A stretch of DNA of 64,000 nucleotides, from positions 1 to 64,000 of the forward strand of contig NZ_QAJK01000100.1 in the NCBI RefSeq assembly GCF_003852515.1, given 5' to 3'. The translations under genes and the position numbers were made by a program. Origin of the DNA: Variovorax sp. KBW07. GTDB taxonomy: Bacteria; Pseudomonadota; Gammaproteobacteria; Burkholderiales; Burkholderiaceae_C. Positions 19,777-29,684 of this stretch are shown here, in pieces (position 1 is the stretch's first letter; every line of letters starts with the position of its first letter). The notes under the pieces were generated by a model that saw only the letters and a program-made list of their open reading frames with translations, had not been told where the DNA came from and ran no database searches.

Positions 19777-21494
19777 AAATCGTCGCCCGCGACATCCCGC
19801 CGCGCACCGTCTGGGCGCTGGAACAGGCCGGCGTGCATCCGCTGCTGGCGCGCCTTTTTGCCGCGCGCGGCGTGCGCGCCAAGGAAGAACTCGACGACGG
19901 CCTGGCCCGCCTGCTGCCGCCCGACACATTGCGCGGCACGCACGAAGCCGCCGTGCTCCTGGCCGACGCCATGGCGCTCGACAAGCGCCTGTGCATCGTG
20001 GCCGACTACGACTGCGACGGCGCCACCGCCTGCGCGGTCGGTGTGCGCGGCCTGCGGCTGCTGGGCGCGAAGAACGTGAGCTACCTGGTGCCCGATCGCG
20101 TGGTCGATGGCTACGGCCTGACGCCGCCGATTGCCGAGCGCGTGGCAGACAGCGGCGCCGACATGCTCATCACCGTCGACAACGGCATCGCCAGCGTCGA
20201 GGGCGTCTCGGCCGCCAAGGCGCGCGGCCTGCAGGTGCTGGTGACCGACCACCACCTGCCCGGCCCCGAACTGCCGGTGGCCGACGTGCTGGTGAACCCG
20301 AACCAGCCGGGCTGCGAATTCGAGAGCAAGAGCATTGCCGGTGTCGGCGTGATGTTCTACGTGCTGCTGGCGCTGCGCTCCGAGCTGCGCAAGCGCGGCG
20401 TGTTCGACGTGGCGACGCAGCCCAAGCTCGACGCGCTGCTGCCGCTCGTTGCACTCGGCACCGTGGCCGACGTGGTGAAGCTCGATGCCAACAACCGCCG
20501 GCTGGTGGCGCAGGGCCTGCGCCGCATCCGCGCCGGCGCCATGCCCGCGGGCGTGGCCGCGCTGTTCAAGGCCGCGGGCCGCACCGCGGCGGTGGCCACC
20601 ACCTTCGACTTCGGCTTTGCACTGGGCCCGCGCATCAACGCGGCCGGCCGGCTGGCCGACATGACGCTGGGCATCGAATGCCTGCTGACCGACGACGCCG
20701 GCCGCGCCGACGAACTGGCGCGCATGCTCGACGGCATCAACCGCGAGCGGCGCGACATCGAGGGCGGCATGCGCGACCAGGCGCTGCTGCTGGCCGAGTC
20801 GCTGTTCGCCACCGACGGTGAAGGCATCGAAGCCCCGCCGCCGGCCATCAGCGTGTTCGACGCAAACTTCCATGAAGGCGTGGTCGGCATCGTGGCCTCG
20901 CGCATCAAGGACCGCTTTCACCGGCCGACCTTCGTCTTCGCGGCGAGCGGTGCACCGGGCAAGGAGCAGGAGCTGAAGGGCTCGGGCCGCTCGATCCCGG
21001 GCTTTCACCTGCGCGATGCGCTCGACCTCGTGGCCAAGCGCCACCCGGGCGTGCTGCTGCGCTTCGGCGGCCATGCCATGGCGGCCGGCTGCACCGTGGC
21101 ACGCGAGCACTTCAAAACCTTCGAGCAGGGGCTGGCACAAGTCGCTGGCGAATGGCTGGCCGCCGCCGCGCTCACGCGCCAGATCGAAACCGACGGGCCC
21201 ATCGCACGCGAATACATGCGCATCGACCTGGTCGACACGCTGCACAAGGAGGTGTGGGGCCAGGGCTTTGCGCCGCCGACCTTCAGCGAAGAAGTCGAAG
21301 TGGTGTCGCAGCGGCTGGTCGGCGAAAAGCACCTGGCGCTCAAGCTGAAGCACCAGGGGCAGCCCATCGATGCGATCTGGTTCAGCCACACCGAGCCGTT
21401 GCCGCCCAAGGTGAAGCTGGCGTTCCGGCTCGACGCCGACGAGTGGCAGGGCGTGCGCCGCCTGCGCTTCCTGGTCGAAGGCGCGGAGTTCTAG
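19773..21494 (+). CDS. recJ: Single-strand DNA 5'-3' exonuclease RecJ
   Basis: DHH-superfamily nuclease of 573 residues used in recombinational and mismatch repair. Motif I is VADYDCDGATA at 77-87, VDNGIASVEG follows, the DHH motif is TDHHLPG near 158, and the DHHA1 region contains GGHAMAAGCTV. Its length matches E. coli RecJ. The GTG start overlaps the preceding stop. The stop codon lies inside a 7-bp tandem repeat. Confidence 0.95.
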   Translation: MKIVARDIPPRTVWALEQAGVHPLLARLFAARGVRAKEELDDGLARLLPPDTLRGTHEAAVLLADAMALDKRLCIVADYDCDGATACAVGVRGLRLLGAKNVSYLVPDRVVDGYGLTPPIAERVADSGADMLITVDNGIASVEGVSAAKARGLQVLVTDHHLPGPELPVADVLVNPNQPGCEFESKSIAGVGVMFYVLLALRSELRKRGVFDVATQPKLDALLPLVALGTVADVVKLDANNRRLVAQGLRRIRAGAMPAGVAALFKAAGRTAAVATTFDFGFALGPRINAAGRLADMTLGIECLLTDDAGRADELARMLDGINRERRDIEGGMRDQALLLAESLFATDGEGIEAPPPAISVFDANFHEGVVGIVASRIKDRFHRPTFVFAASGAPGKEQELKGSGRSIPGFHLRDALDLVAKRHPGVLLRFGGHAMAAGCTVAREHFKTFEQGLAQVAGEWLAAAALTRQIETDGPIAREYMRIDLVDTLHKEVWGQGFAPPTFSEEVEVVSQRLVGEKHLALKLKHQGQPIDAIWFSHTEPLPPKVKLAFRLDADEWQGVRRLRFLVEGAEF

Positions 21495-21513
21495 GTTCTA
21501 GGTTCTAGGTTCT
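21489..21513. repeat. 7-bp tandem repeat at recJ stop
   Basis: About 3.5 copies of TTCTAGG run through the recJ stop codon (TAG at 21492-21494), placing further TAG triplets just downstream. A GC hairpin (GGCCC-GCGCG-GGGCC, 21521-21535) follows before the convergent DUF1003 gene. Confidence 0.7.
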
Positions 21514-21541
21514 GGCAGCCGGCCCGCGCGGGGCCTGTTGC

Positions 21542-22150
21542 TCAGCGGCCCTGCCCGTGCGCCGCTTCGGCGTCGACGATCTGGTGCAGCACCTTGCCGG
21601 GGTCGGTGCGCTCGGCCAGCGCCCGCACCTCTTCGTCCGATTGTGGCGGCAGCTCCATCTTCTGCGCCATGCGCATCACCAGGCGCAGCATGGCCGTCAT
21701 CTCGCGCTCGTTCAGAAGGTTGATCTGCAGGTCCAGGTGATGCCGGCGCTCGTTCTCTTCGTCGGACATGTTCTGGCTGATGAGGATCATGATCGCCAGC
21801 ACGATGGCCTCGATGGACACCAGGAACAGCAGGAAGGTGAAGGGGTACGGGTCGATCTTCCACACCCACTGGTTGAGCACGATCCACAGCGCGAACAAAC
21901 CCAGGTTCCACCACAGGAACGCCACGGTGCCGCAGAAGCGCGACATGCGGGCCACCACCTTGTAGAGCGTCGGCTTGGAGCGGCGGTTGTCTTCTTCCAG
22001 CTTCAGGATCGCCTCGATGTTGCGATGCGTCAGGGCTTCGATCGAGGGGTGCCGGTGGTGCCCGTTGTGCTTGTGCTGCCCGTCTTGCCGAAGGGGCGCG
22101 GCGGCGGCGGCACCGTTGCCTGTCGGGTTCGGTTCTCGCGTGTCTTTCAT
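21542..22150 (-). CDS. DUF1003 membrane protein
   Basis: Protein of 202 residues with a His/Gln-rich N-terminal tail (about 1-45) and two adjacent membrane helices in the middle (FLWWNLGLFALWIVLN and PFTFLLFLVSIEAIVLAIMIL), followed by QNMSDEENERRHHLDLQINLL. This is the DUF1003 signature. The function is unknown. It is convergent with recJ and divergent from the diguanylate cyclase gene. GGAG lies seven bases before the ATG. Confidence 0.85.
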   Translation of the reverse strand: MKDTREPNPTGNGAAAAAPLRQDGQHKHNGHHRHPSIEALTHRNIEAILKLEEDNRRSKPTLYKVVARMSRFCGTVAFLWWNLGLFALWIVLNQWVWKIDPYPFTFLLFLVSIEAIVLAIMILISQNMSDEENERRHHLDLQINLLNEREMTAMLRLVMRMAQKMELPPQSDEEVRALAERTDPGKVLHQIVDAEAAHGQGR

Positions 22151-22367
22151 CGCTCGGCTCCAGTGCGGGATGGCGGCCACGATGCACGGCGCGCAACGGG
22201 CAACGCGTAGGCGCGCGTCGCCGCTCCTTGCAAGCAAACCCGGAATCGAGCGCGCGCCAAGCTTCGGAGATACGATCCGTTACCAGCCTGCCACAAGAAC
22301 AACGCCGAGACCCCCGCATGCCTTCTTCCTCTTCCCATCGCTCCCTTTCCACGGGCCGCGCCCGCCG

Positions 22368-23558
22368 ATGATCGACGGCGCGAGCTATGGCCTGCTGGCA
22401 GGCCTGATGGTGTGCGGCCTCGTGCTGCTGCTCGTGTTCGGCACGGCGGTCCACGGCTGGTACGCGCTGGCCTGTGCCTGCGCACTGGCGGCCTTCGCCG
22501 GGCTGAACGGCTTCGCGCAGAACGCGCTGCCCTCGTCCTCCCCCGCCGTGCCCGGCGCGTCCTCCGCACTCACCGCGCTCGCAGCCCATTGGCCGGCGGT
22601 GGCGCTGGTCCTGTGGACGGCCTGCCGGCTGCAGTTCGGCCGGCAGTTGCTGCGGCTGAAAGATTTCGCGCCCCGGCTCGACCGCATCGCGCAGGCCACG
22701 CTGGTCGTGTTTGCGATTGCCACGCTCTACGCCGCCATCGAAACGGAGCGCCTGTGGACGCTGCGCGTGGTGCAGGCGCTGGTGGTGGCGTCCACGGTGG
22801 TCCTTGCGGCGGGCGCGGTGACGGTGCTGCGCCGCCTTCCTTGGCCGGCGACGTTGTTGCTGGCCGGCGCGGCGCTGCTGCTCGCCGGCATCTCGGCCAC
22901 GCCGATGTCGATCTGGCTCGATGCGGCCTGGGTGCCGCGCCGGATCAACTTCGCGCAGGCCGCGGTGGTCGCTGAACTGGTGGTGTTCATCGCCGCCATC
23001 GGCGTGCGGCTGCGGACCGAAAGAGCCCTCGAAGTTCGCACGCAGCAGAAGGTCGAAGACCTGGGCACCGACGCGCTCACCGGCGCCACCAGCCGCGCCG
23101 GCTTCGAGAGCCGTGGCCGCGACTGGCTGCGCGAAGGCCGGCCGTTCTCGCTGATGCTGGCGGACCTGAACGGCTTCCGGCGCGTGAACGAACGGCACGG
23201 ACGCGCGGGCGGCGACGCGGTGCTGGCCGCCATGGCCCGGCGCCTGCGACAGCAGGTGCGCGCGGACGACATGGTGGCGCGGCTCGGCGGCGACGAGTTC
23301 GCGATCCTGCTGGTCGGCACGCCGGCGCGGCAGAAGCTCGCGGAGATGGCCATACGCATGCTGACCGCCGCAGCCCGGCCGGTCGAGCACGATGGCCGGC
23401 TGCTCGCGGGAGGCGAGTTGAACTTCGGCATTGCCAGCCACCCGGTAGACGGCGAGACGCTCGAGAACATCATGCAGGCGGCCGAGCGCGCGCTGCGACA
23501 TTGCGAGCAGCAGCGCATGGGCCCGGCCTATGCGTTCGCCGGCGAGTTGCACGAGTGA
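22368..23558 (+). CDS. Membrane-anchored diguanylate cyclase (GGDEF)
   Basis: Protein of 396 residues. The first 210 residues hold about six hydrophobic helices and no recognised sensor domain; the C-terminal GGDEF domain (about 230-390) makes cyclic di-GMP. The active site RLGGDEF (near 307) is intact, and an RxxD inhibitory site (RADD) lies five residues before it, so product inhibition is expected. The ATG at 22368 is chosen because upstream sequence in the same frame is antisense to the DUF1003 gene and not protein-like. Confidence 0.87.
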   Translation: MIDGASYGLLAGLMVCGLVLLLVFGTAVHGWYALACACALAAFAGLNGFAQNALPSSSPAVPGASSALTALAAHWPAVALVLWTACRLQFGRQLLRLKDFAPRLDRIAQATLVVFAIATLYAAIETERLWTLRVVQALVVASTVVLAAGAVTVLRRLPWPATLLLAGAALLLAGISATPMSIWLDAAWVPRRINFAQAAVVAELVVFIAAIGVRLRTERALEVRTQQKVEDLGTDALTGATSRAGFESRGRDWLREGRPFSLMLADLNGFRRVNERHGRAGGDAVLAAMARRLRQQVRADDMVARLGGDEFAILLVGTPARQKLAEMAIRMLTAAARPVEHDGRLLAGGELNFGIASHPVDGETLENIMQAAERALRHCEQQRMGPAYAFAGELHE

Positions 23559-23873
23559 GTGAATGAATTTTTCGTACCTGCCGCCACCCGGTGCGCAGTG
23601 CATCATTCAGGCATGAGATTTCACTCTTTCATGCCGCTCTATTCCGCCTCGTTTCCGGCCTCGTTTTTCGCCTCATCCGCCAGCGCCCGGCCGTCGAGTT
23701 TCTGACGGGTCGGGCTTTCACATCCGGCATTTATTCTCGCAAGCGAACATGGCGTTCGGACCTGCGCGGACGAGGCGCGCCGCGCGTACCGCGGCCCCTT
23801 GATCCGCTCGCCACATTCGCCACATGCAGCGCCCACGGGCGCGTCGTCGATTTCACAGGAGGACGTTTTTTCC
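23559..23873. other. 315-bp intergenic control region before the WGR/MoxR cluster
   Basis: No credible gene. It holds a 7-bp inverted repeat GGCATGA-N12-TCATGCC (23610-23635), two GCCTCGTTT direct repeats (from 23646 and 23658) and a strong AGGAGG ribosome site just before the next gene. The cluster promoter should be here, but I cannot place -35 and -10 boxes with confidence. Confidence 0.5.
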
Positions 23874-26800
23874 ATGCGCCGTTTTGAACTGATCGAAGGA
23901 ACCGCCAGCAAATTCTGGGAAGTGGAACAGGCAGAGGCCGAGCTCAACATCCGCTGGGGCCGCATCGGCACCGCGGGCCAGAGCCAGACCAAGTCTTTCG
24001 CCGACGCCACCAAGGCCGCGGCGCAACTGACCAAGCTTGTCGCCGAAAAAACCGGCAAGGGATATGCCGAAGTCGGCGTGGCCGCCACGGCCGCCATCGG
24101 CAAGACCGAAGCCAAACCGAAGGCCGAAGCCGCCGCTGAAAAAACGACCGCGCCGGCAGCTGCGAAATCCAAGCCCACGGCCGAGGCTGGTGCCTCCGCG
24201 CAAGAAGCCGAAACGGCCGCGACCACCACCACCGAAAGCATCGACAGCCAGGCCGACCGCGTGTTCGAAGCGGTGCGCGCGCAAATGGAAGCAGGCCAGC
24301 TGACGAGCAAGGACACGGTGTCGCCCGGCACGCTCAAGCGCCAGCATGGCGTGGGCGAGCAAGGCGCGGCGCTGGCATTCAAGCGGCTCAAGGCGCAAGG
24401 CCTGCTGGACGGCTGGGGCACCAGTTGCACACCCGCCAAGGACGCGCAGGCGATTGCAAGGGAACTCGGTGCGGCCGCACCCGCTGCTTCAGCGGAAGCA
24501 CCCGCCTCGTCCGGCGCCGCCGCACCCGTGAGCGCCGACACGCCGCCCTGGCTGGCCGCCGGCACGCCCGTACGGCTCTCGCCCGAGATGGTGCGGCAGG
24601 CCTTCTCTTCGCGCCGCTTTCCGCCCAAGCCGTTTGCTCACACGAGCGTGGCCGCCACCTGGTCGCTGGTGCGCCGCCAGCTCGAACCCAAGGTCGACAT
24701 CGGCAACAGCGACGCGGCAATGCAGCCCGCCGTGCAACGCATGCTCGACCGCGTGGCACTGCCCGAGCCCGCCGCCGATGCCGAGTCGGACACCGTGCTG
24801 CTTGCGCTGGCGCTGAGTACCGGCGGCCACTACGGCGAGAACGAACCCGGCGAGGCCGTGGCGAACTACCTGGTGGCGCAATACGGGCTGGCGGGCGCCA
24901 TCGACATCCTGCTGTCGGCGCAGCAGATCCAGGTCCAGACCGACTACGACCGGCAGGCGCAGGTGCGCCGCAGCAGCTTCGGCCGCGCGGTGAGCCGTGC
25001 CCTGGGCGGCAACAGCTACTACGGCCCGCTGGGACAGGGCGACCAGGCGCTGCGTGCGCACCTGGCCGCCGCCGGACCCGAGGCCTGGCAGGCCTGCCGC
25101 GACACCATCGAAGCCGCGTTGCCCGGCGTGCACCCCAGCCGCAGGCCCACGCTGGCCATGCTGTTGCCCGACGCGCCCGAAATCTCGAATGCGCTGGTGC
25201 ATGCGCTCGCCGCCGAAAAGGACACACCCGAAACCATGCACTGGCTGCTGCTGACGGCCACCGACCCGGCCGCCATCGCGCTGGCCGCCAAGGTCAAGCT
25301 CAGCTATTCCAGCGGCTTCTGGGGCGACAGCCACATGACCAGCACGCTGGTGCAGGAGCGCGGCACCGAGGCCGTGCCCGTGCTGGAACGCGGCGCCGCC
25401 ACCGACGACGCGGGCGACGCCCTGGCCTGCATCGGCACGCCCGAGGCGGTGCAGGCGCTGGCCCGCGTGGCGAGCAACTCGAAGGCCGCGCTGGCGCGCC
25501 TTGCGCTTTCGGTCGACCGCTGGCCGGCGGCGGCCATCGCGGCACTGTCGCGGCTGGTGGCGGCTGGCGGCAAGGACGCCAACCTGGTCACGCCCAGCCT
25601 CACGCGCCTGCTGCGCGCGCACGCGGCCCTGCTGCCCGCGCTGCGCCCCTGGCTCGACGCCGGCGCACAGGCCGCCATCGACCGGCAGCTCGCGCTGCTG
25701 TCGGGCCCCGCCGAAGTGGCCGACATCGGCGAACTGCCGTCCGTGCTGGCTGCGCCGCCGTGGCTTGCGAAGGTGCAGAAAAAAACCGCTGCCGCGCTGG
25801 TGCTGGAGCCGCTCGCGCTGCCCCCCGTGGAGCGGTGGAACGAAGGCGAGCGCGAGAACGAACTGCGCCTGAACTCGTGGGAAGTGAGCCGCCATGCCGC
25901 GGCGCGCCAGAGCGTGTCGGTGCTGCTCCAGGAACTGGGATTCGACAAGAAAAAGCAGAAAGAACACGGCGTGCCCGGCAAGGCCGCCGAAGCCGCCATT
26001 CGCGACGGCGACGCCGAGGCGCTGATCGCCGCCTGGCGGGCCATGGTGGCCGAGCGCAAGAAGGAGCGCTACAACTGGTTCAGCTTCACTTCGAGCTTCG
26101 TGACGCTGCTGCCGGCCGCCATCGGCGTGCCGTTCTGGAACGCGATTGCCGGCGAATCCGAGAGCGACGACATCGGCATGGTGCTCGCCACGCACGGCCT
26201 GGCCGTGATGCCGGGCCTGAGCGCGATGGTGCGTTTCAAGCCCTCGGAGAACCTGCCCTACGCGCTGAACTACGGCGCGTCCGAGCTGGCCATGCCGGCG
26301 GCGCGCGCCTTCACCAAGCTCAAGACCTTGCGCGCCATCGGCCGCGAATGGCTGCTGAAGTACCCCGAGCACAGCGCCTGCGGGCTGATTGCGCCGGCGC
26401 TCGGCAAGGCCGGCGAAGCGCGCGACAGCGCGGGCTCCGCGCTGCGCCTGCTGCAGGCCAACGGCCACGAGGCGCTGCTGCTCGAAGTGGCGGCCCGCTA
26501 CGACCGGCCCGAGGTGGTGCAGGCGCTGCGCGCGGTGCTCGACGAAAGCCCGCTCGACCGCTTTCCCACCAAGCTCCCCAAGCTGCCCGAGTTCTGGCAG
26601 CCGCGCGGCTGGCGCCGCCCGACGCTGGCCAACGGCAAGGCGCTGCCCGACGCAGCGCTCGACCATCTCGGCCAGATGCTGACTTTCCCGACCAACGAAG
26701 GCATCTATGGCGGCCTTGCGCTGGTCAAGGAAGCCTGCGACGCCGACTCGCTGGCCGAGTTCGCGTGGGACGCGTTCAGCGCCTGGCTCGAAGCCAGCGG

Positions 26801-28049
26801 CCCGAGCAAGGAAGGTTGGGCACTCACCTCGCTCGGCCTGTTCGGCAACGACGACACCGCGCGCAAGCTCACGCCCTTCATTCGCGCCTGGCCCGGCGAG
26901 GCCGCGCATGCGCGCGCCGTGACGGGGCTCGACGTGCTGGCCACCATCGGCAGCGATGTGGCGCTGATGCTGCTCAACGGCATTGCGCAGAAGGTCAAGT
27001 TCAAGGGCCTGCAGGACAAGGCCCGCGAGAAGATCGACGCCATCGCCGAAGCGCGCGGCCTCAGCACCGAGGAGCTCGAAGACCGGCTCGCGCCCGACCT
27101 GGGCCTGGACGAACACGGCACGATGCTGCTGGACTTCGGCCCGCGCGCCTTCAAGGTCGGCTTCGACGAGGCGCTCAAGCCCTATGTGCGCGAAAGCACC
27201 GGCGGCGTCGATGGCGCGCGCCTGCCCGACCTGCCCAAGCCCAAGAAGACCGACGACGCCGAACTGGGCAAGGAAGCGGTCGAGCGCTTCAAGCTGCTCA
27301 AGAAAGACGTGCGCACCATCGCCAGCCAGCAACTGCTGCGCCTGGAGGTGGCCATGTGCGCGCGCCGGCGCTGGACGCCCGAGGTGTTCCGCCTGTTCCT
27401 GGTCGAGCATCCGCTGGTGCGCCACATCGTGCAGCGGCTGATCTGGGGCGTGTATGCGGTGGAAGGCGGCGGCAGCTACGGCGGCACGCTGCAGGCGTGT
27501 TTCCGCGTGGCGGAAGACGGCAGCTACACCACGGCCGAGGACGACGCCTTCGAGCTGCCCGAGGGAGAGAACATCCGCATCGGCGTGCCGCATGCGCTCG
27601 ACCTGTCGGCCGCCGATGCCGCGGCCTTCGGCCAGGTGTTCGCCGACTACGAACTGCTGCAGCCCTTTGCGCAGATCGGCCGCGACATCTACACGCTCAC
27701 CGACGAAGAAAAGAAGAGCCTGAAGCTCGAGCGCTGGAAAGACGTCAAGGTGCCCACGGGCCGCGTGCTGGGCCTGGCCAACAAGGGCTGGCGCCGCGGC
27801 CAGGCACAGGATGCCGGCTGCATCTGGTACTTCAGCAAGCCGCTGGGCACGAACCGCGTGATCGAGCTGAGCCTGGACCCCGGCATCATCGTCGGCATGG
27901 TGGACGAATACCCCGAGCAGACGCTGGGCCAGGTGCAGGTCGGCAAGCCTTCGGGCTGGGGCGACATGCGCGATGCCGAGGCGCTGCACCTGCTCGACCC
28001 GATCTCCGCAAGCGAACTGATCCGCGACATGGAAGGCCTGCGGGCATGA
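23874..28049 (+). CDS. WGR-domain / DUF4132 (YehI/MolR-like) protein
   Basis: Very large protein of 1391 residues. Residues 1-75 are a WGR domain (Trp28-Gly29-Arg30 in NIRWGRIGTAGQ), a module that binds nucleic-acid ends in PARP-type proteins. An Ala/Lys/Pro-rich linker (about 85-125) and a long helical repeat-like body follow. The C-terminus (about 1150-1320, FADYELLQPFAQIGRDIY, GWRRG) matches DUF4132 of E. coli YehI/MolR. AGGAGG lies 11 bases before the ATG. First gene of the operon; its stop overlaps the next start (ATGA). Molecular function is unknown. Confidence 0.85.
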   Translation: MRRFELIEGTASKFWEVEQAEAELNIRWGRIGTAGQSQTKSFADATKAAAQLTKLVAEKTGKGYAEVGVAATAAIGKTEAKPKAEAAAEKTTAPAAAKSKPTAEAGASAQEAETAATTTTESIDSQADRVFEAVRAQMEAGQLTSKDTVSPGTLKRQHGVGEQGAALAFKRLKAQGLLDGWGTSCTPAKDAQAIARELGAAAPAASAEAPASSGAAAPVSADTPPWLAAGTPVRLSPEMVRQAFSSRRFPPKPFAHTSVAATWSLVRRQLEPKVDIGNSDAAMQPAVQRMLDRVALPEPAADAESDTVLLALALSTGGHYGENEPGEAVANYLVAQYGLAGAIDILLSAQQIQVQTDYDRQAQVRRSSFGRAVSRALGGNSYYGPLGQGDQALRAHLAAAGPEAWQACRDTIEAALPGVHPSRRPTLAMLLPDAPEISNALVHALAAEKDTPETMHWLLLTATDPAAIALAAKVKLSYSSGFWGDSHMTSTLVQERGTEAVPVLERGAATDDAGDALACIGTPEAVQALARVASNSKAALARLALSVDRWPAAAIAALSRLVAAGGKDANLVTPSLTRLLRAHAALLPALRPWLDAGAQAAIDRQLALLSGPAEVADIGELPSVLAAPPWLAKVQKKTAAALVLEPLALPPVERWNEGERENELRLNSWEVSRHAAARQSVSVLLQELGFDKKKQKEHGVPGKAAEAAIRDGDAEALIAAWRAMVAERKKERYNWFSFTSSFVTLLPAAIGVPFWNAIAGESESDDIGMVLATHGLAVMPGLSAMVRFKPSENLPYALNYGASELAMPAARAFTKLKTLRAIGREWLLKYPEHSACGLIAPALGKAGEARDSAGSALRLLQANGHEALLLEVAARYDRPEVVQALRAVLDESPLDRFPTKLPKLPEFWQPRGWRRPTLANGKALPDAALDHLGQMLTFPTNEGIYGGLALVKEACDADSLAEFAWDAFSAWLEASGPSKEGWALTSLGLFGNDDTARKLTPFIRAWPGEAAHARAVTGLDVLATIGSDVALMLLNGIAQKVKFKGLQDKAREKIDAIAEARGLSTEELEDRLAPDLGLDEHGTMLLDFGPRAFKVGFDEALKPYVRESTGGVDGARLPDLPKPKKTDDAELGKEAVERFKLLKKDVRTIASQQLLRLEVAMCARRRWTPEVFRLFLVEHPLVRHIVQRLIWGVYAVEGGGSYGGTLQACFRVAEDGSYTTAEDDAFELPEGENIRIGVPHALDLSAADAAAFGQVFADYELLQPFAQIGRDIYTLTDEEKKSLKLERWKDVKVPTGRVLGLANKGWRRGQAQDAGCIWYFSKPLGTNRVIELSLDPGIIVGMVDEYPEQTLGQVQVGKPSGWGDMRDAEALHLLDPISASELIRDMEGLRA

Positions 28050-28480
28050 ATGCCGCCGTCGCGCGGCTGCGCCCCTGGCTGCTGGCCGCGGGGCTGCTCG
28101 CGGCCATGGCGCTCGCAACCGCCCGCACCGCGGCGCCCGAGGTACCGCCGCAGGTCGACACCGTGGCCACCGGCGGCGAATGGCGCTCGGCCCGCGACAG
28201 CGGCGTGCTGCGCATCGTGATCGTCCACCAGGGCTTCGAACACGTGCACTCACGGCTGTGGATCGAGTGGCTCGCGGTCGGCGAACGCGGCGCGCCGCGG
28301 CGGGTGGCGCGCGTGCTCGTGAAGGAACTCTCGAACGGCATGAACGTGATCGACACCGGCGGCCGGGGCGAGACCTTCCAGGACGGGCGCATCCGGCTGC
28401 GCGCCACCCACACCTATTCGCACGAGCGCTCGGACATCACCATCGAGACCGGAAAGCCCGGCCAGTACAAGCTCCCCTAG
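28046..28480 (+). CDS. Small exported protein inside the MoxR/VWA operon
   Basis: Protein of 144 residues not matched to any family I know. Residues 1-28 form a signal peptide or membrane anchor (PWLLAAGLLAAMALATARTA). The remainder is mostly beta-rich and charged (LRIVIVHQGFEHVHSRLWIEWL, DTGGRGETFQDGRIRLRATHTYSHERSDITIET). Start and stop fit the operon tightly: ATGA overlap upstream and 17 bases to the AAA gene downstream. An exported member is unexpected in an otherwise cytoplasmic set. Confidence 0.7.
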   Translation: MNAAVARLRPWLLAAGLLAAMALATARTAAPEVPPQVDTVATGGEWRSARDSGVLRIVIVHQGFEHVHSRLWIEWLAVGERGAPRRVARVLVKELSNGMNVIDTGGRGETFQDGRIRLRATHTYSHERSDITIETGKPGQYKLP

Positions 28481-28497
28481 TTTCACCAGCACCCATC

Positions 28498-29667
28498 ATG
28501 GCCACATCCAGCAAAAGCTCCAAAGACACCGGTGCGCCTTCGCAGCCGCAGACGCAAGCGCAGACACAGCTGCAGCGCCCGCCGGCCGAGATCCAGTACG
28601 CCGCCCAGCTGGCGCGCTTGCAGGCGCAGGACAAGGACCCGCGCCCGCCCGGCTGGCTGCTGGGCCTGAAGGCCGCGCGCGCCTTCATCCTGGGCGACGC
28701 GTCGCTCGACATCGCGCCCAAGATCGTCGCGCCCGTGGCCAGCATCGAGCGCATGCTGGTCACGCTGGCCACCGGCCGCGGGCTGATGCTGGTGGGCGAG
28801 CCGGGCACGGCCAAGTCGATGCTGTCGGAGCTGCTGGCCACGGCCATCTCGGGCATTTCGACACTCACCATCCAGGGCGGTGCCTCGATCACCGAAGACC
28901 AGATCAAGTACGGCTGGAACTACGCGCTGCTCATCAACGAAGGACCGAGCCCGCGCGCCATGGTGCCGGCGCCGCTGTACCTCGGCATGCAGAAGGGCCA
29001 GGTGGTGCGCTTCGAAGAAATCACGCGGGCGCCGCTCGAGGTGCAGGACTGCCTGCTGGGCATGCTGTCGGACCGCGTGATGGCGGTGCCCGAGCTGTCG
29101 GGCGAGCACGGCATGCTCTACGCACGCGAGGGCTTCAACATCATCGCCACCGCCAACACGCGCGACCGCGGCGTGAACGAGATGAGCGCGGCACTGAAGC
29201 GCCGCTTCGACTTCGAGACGGTGTTTCCCATTCTCGATTTCGACCGTGAGCTGGCGCTGGTGCAGGAGTCGTCGACGCGGCTGCTGGCGCAGAGCGGCAT
29301 TCCGAAGACCATTCCCGCGCCGGTGCTGGAGCTGCTGGTGTCGACCTTCCGCGACCTGCGCGGCGCACCGGCCAAGGAAGGCAACAACGGCGGAGGCAAT
29401 GGCGGCGATGCCGCGATGGACCGGCTCACGGCCGTGATGTCCACCGCCGAAGCGGTGAACGTGGCGCATGCGGTCGGCGTGCGCGCGTGGTTCCTCGAAC
29501 AGCGCGAAGGCTCGCCGGCCGACCTGGTCGATTGCATCGCCGGCACGGTGGTGAAGGACAACGCCGACGACCGCGCCAAGCTGCGCCGCTACTTCGAGCA
29601 GAAGGCGGCCAAGCGCAACGGCCCGCACTGGCGCGCGTACTACGAAGCACGGCACCGGCTGCCCTGA
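28498..29667 (+). CDS. MoxR-type AAA+ ATPase (YehL-like)
   Basis: Protein of 389 residues. After a Gln/Pro-rich tail (1-40) comes a MoxR AAA+ domain: Walker A GEPGTAKS near 100, Walker B VVRFEEITRAP, sensor 1 ATANTRDRG and the Arg-finger segment LKRRFDFETVFP. A Gly/Asn-rich insert (GNNGGGNGGD) lies near 300. MoxR ATPases normally work as hexameric chaperones with a VWA partner, and such a partner is encoded two genes downstream. Length and context resemble E. coli YehL. Confidence 0.9.
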   Translation: MATSSKSSKDTGAPSQPQTQAQTQLQRPPAEIQYAAQLARLQAQDKDPRPPGWLLGLKAARAFILGDASLDIAPKIVAPVASIERMLVTLATGRGLMLVGEPGTAKSMLSELLATAISGISTLTIQGGASITEDQIKYGWNYALLINEGPSPRAMVPAPLYLGMQKGQVVRFEEITRAPLEVQDCLLGMLSDRVMAVPELSGEHGMLYAREGFNIIATANTRDRGVNEMSAALKRRFDFETVFPILDFDRELALVQESSTRLLAQSGIPKTIPAPVLELLVSTFRDLRGAPAKEGNNGGGNGGDAAMDRLTAVMSTAEAVNVAHAVGVRAWFLEQREGSPADLVDCIAGTVVKDNADDRAKLRRYFEQKAAKRNGPHWRAYYEARHRLP

Positions 29668-29684
29668 GCGCCGGGCACGCGGCA

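Noticed and set aside
23591-23887. 98-codon open frame in the gap before the WGR gene
   Set aside because: Overlaps the WGR start, has no ribosome site and no recognisable features.
24489-28253. Long antisense open frame (1254 codons) opposite the WGR/DUF4132 gene
   Set aside because: Arg/Ala/Gly/His-rich composition typical of a GC-rich shadow frame. The plus-strand frame has recognised domains, a ribosome site and operon overlaps.
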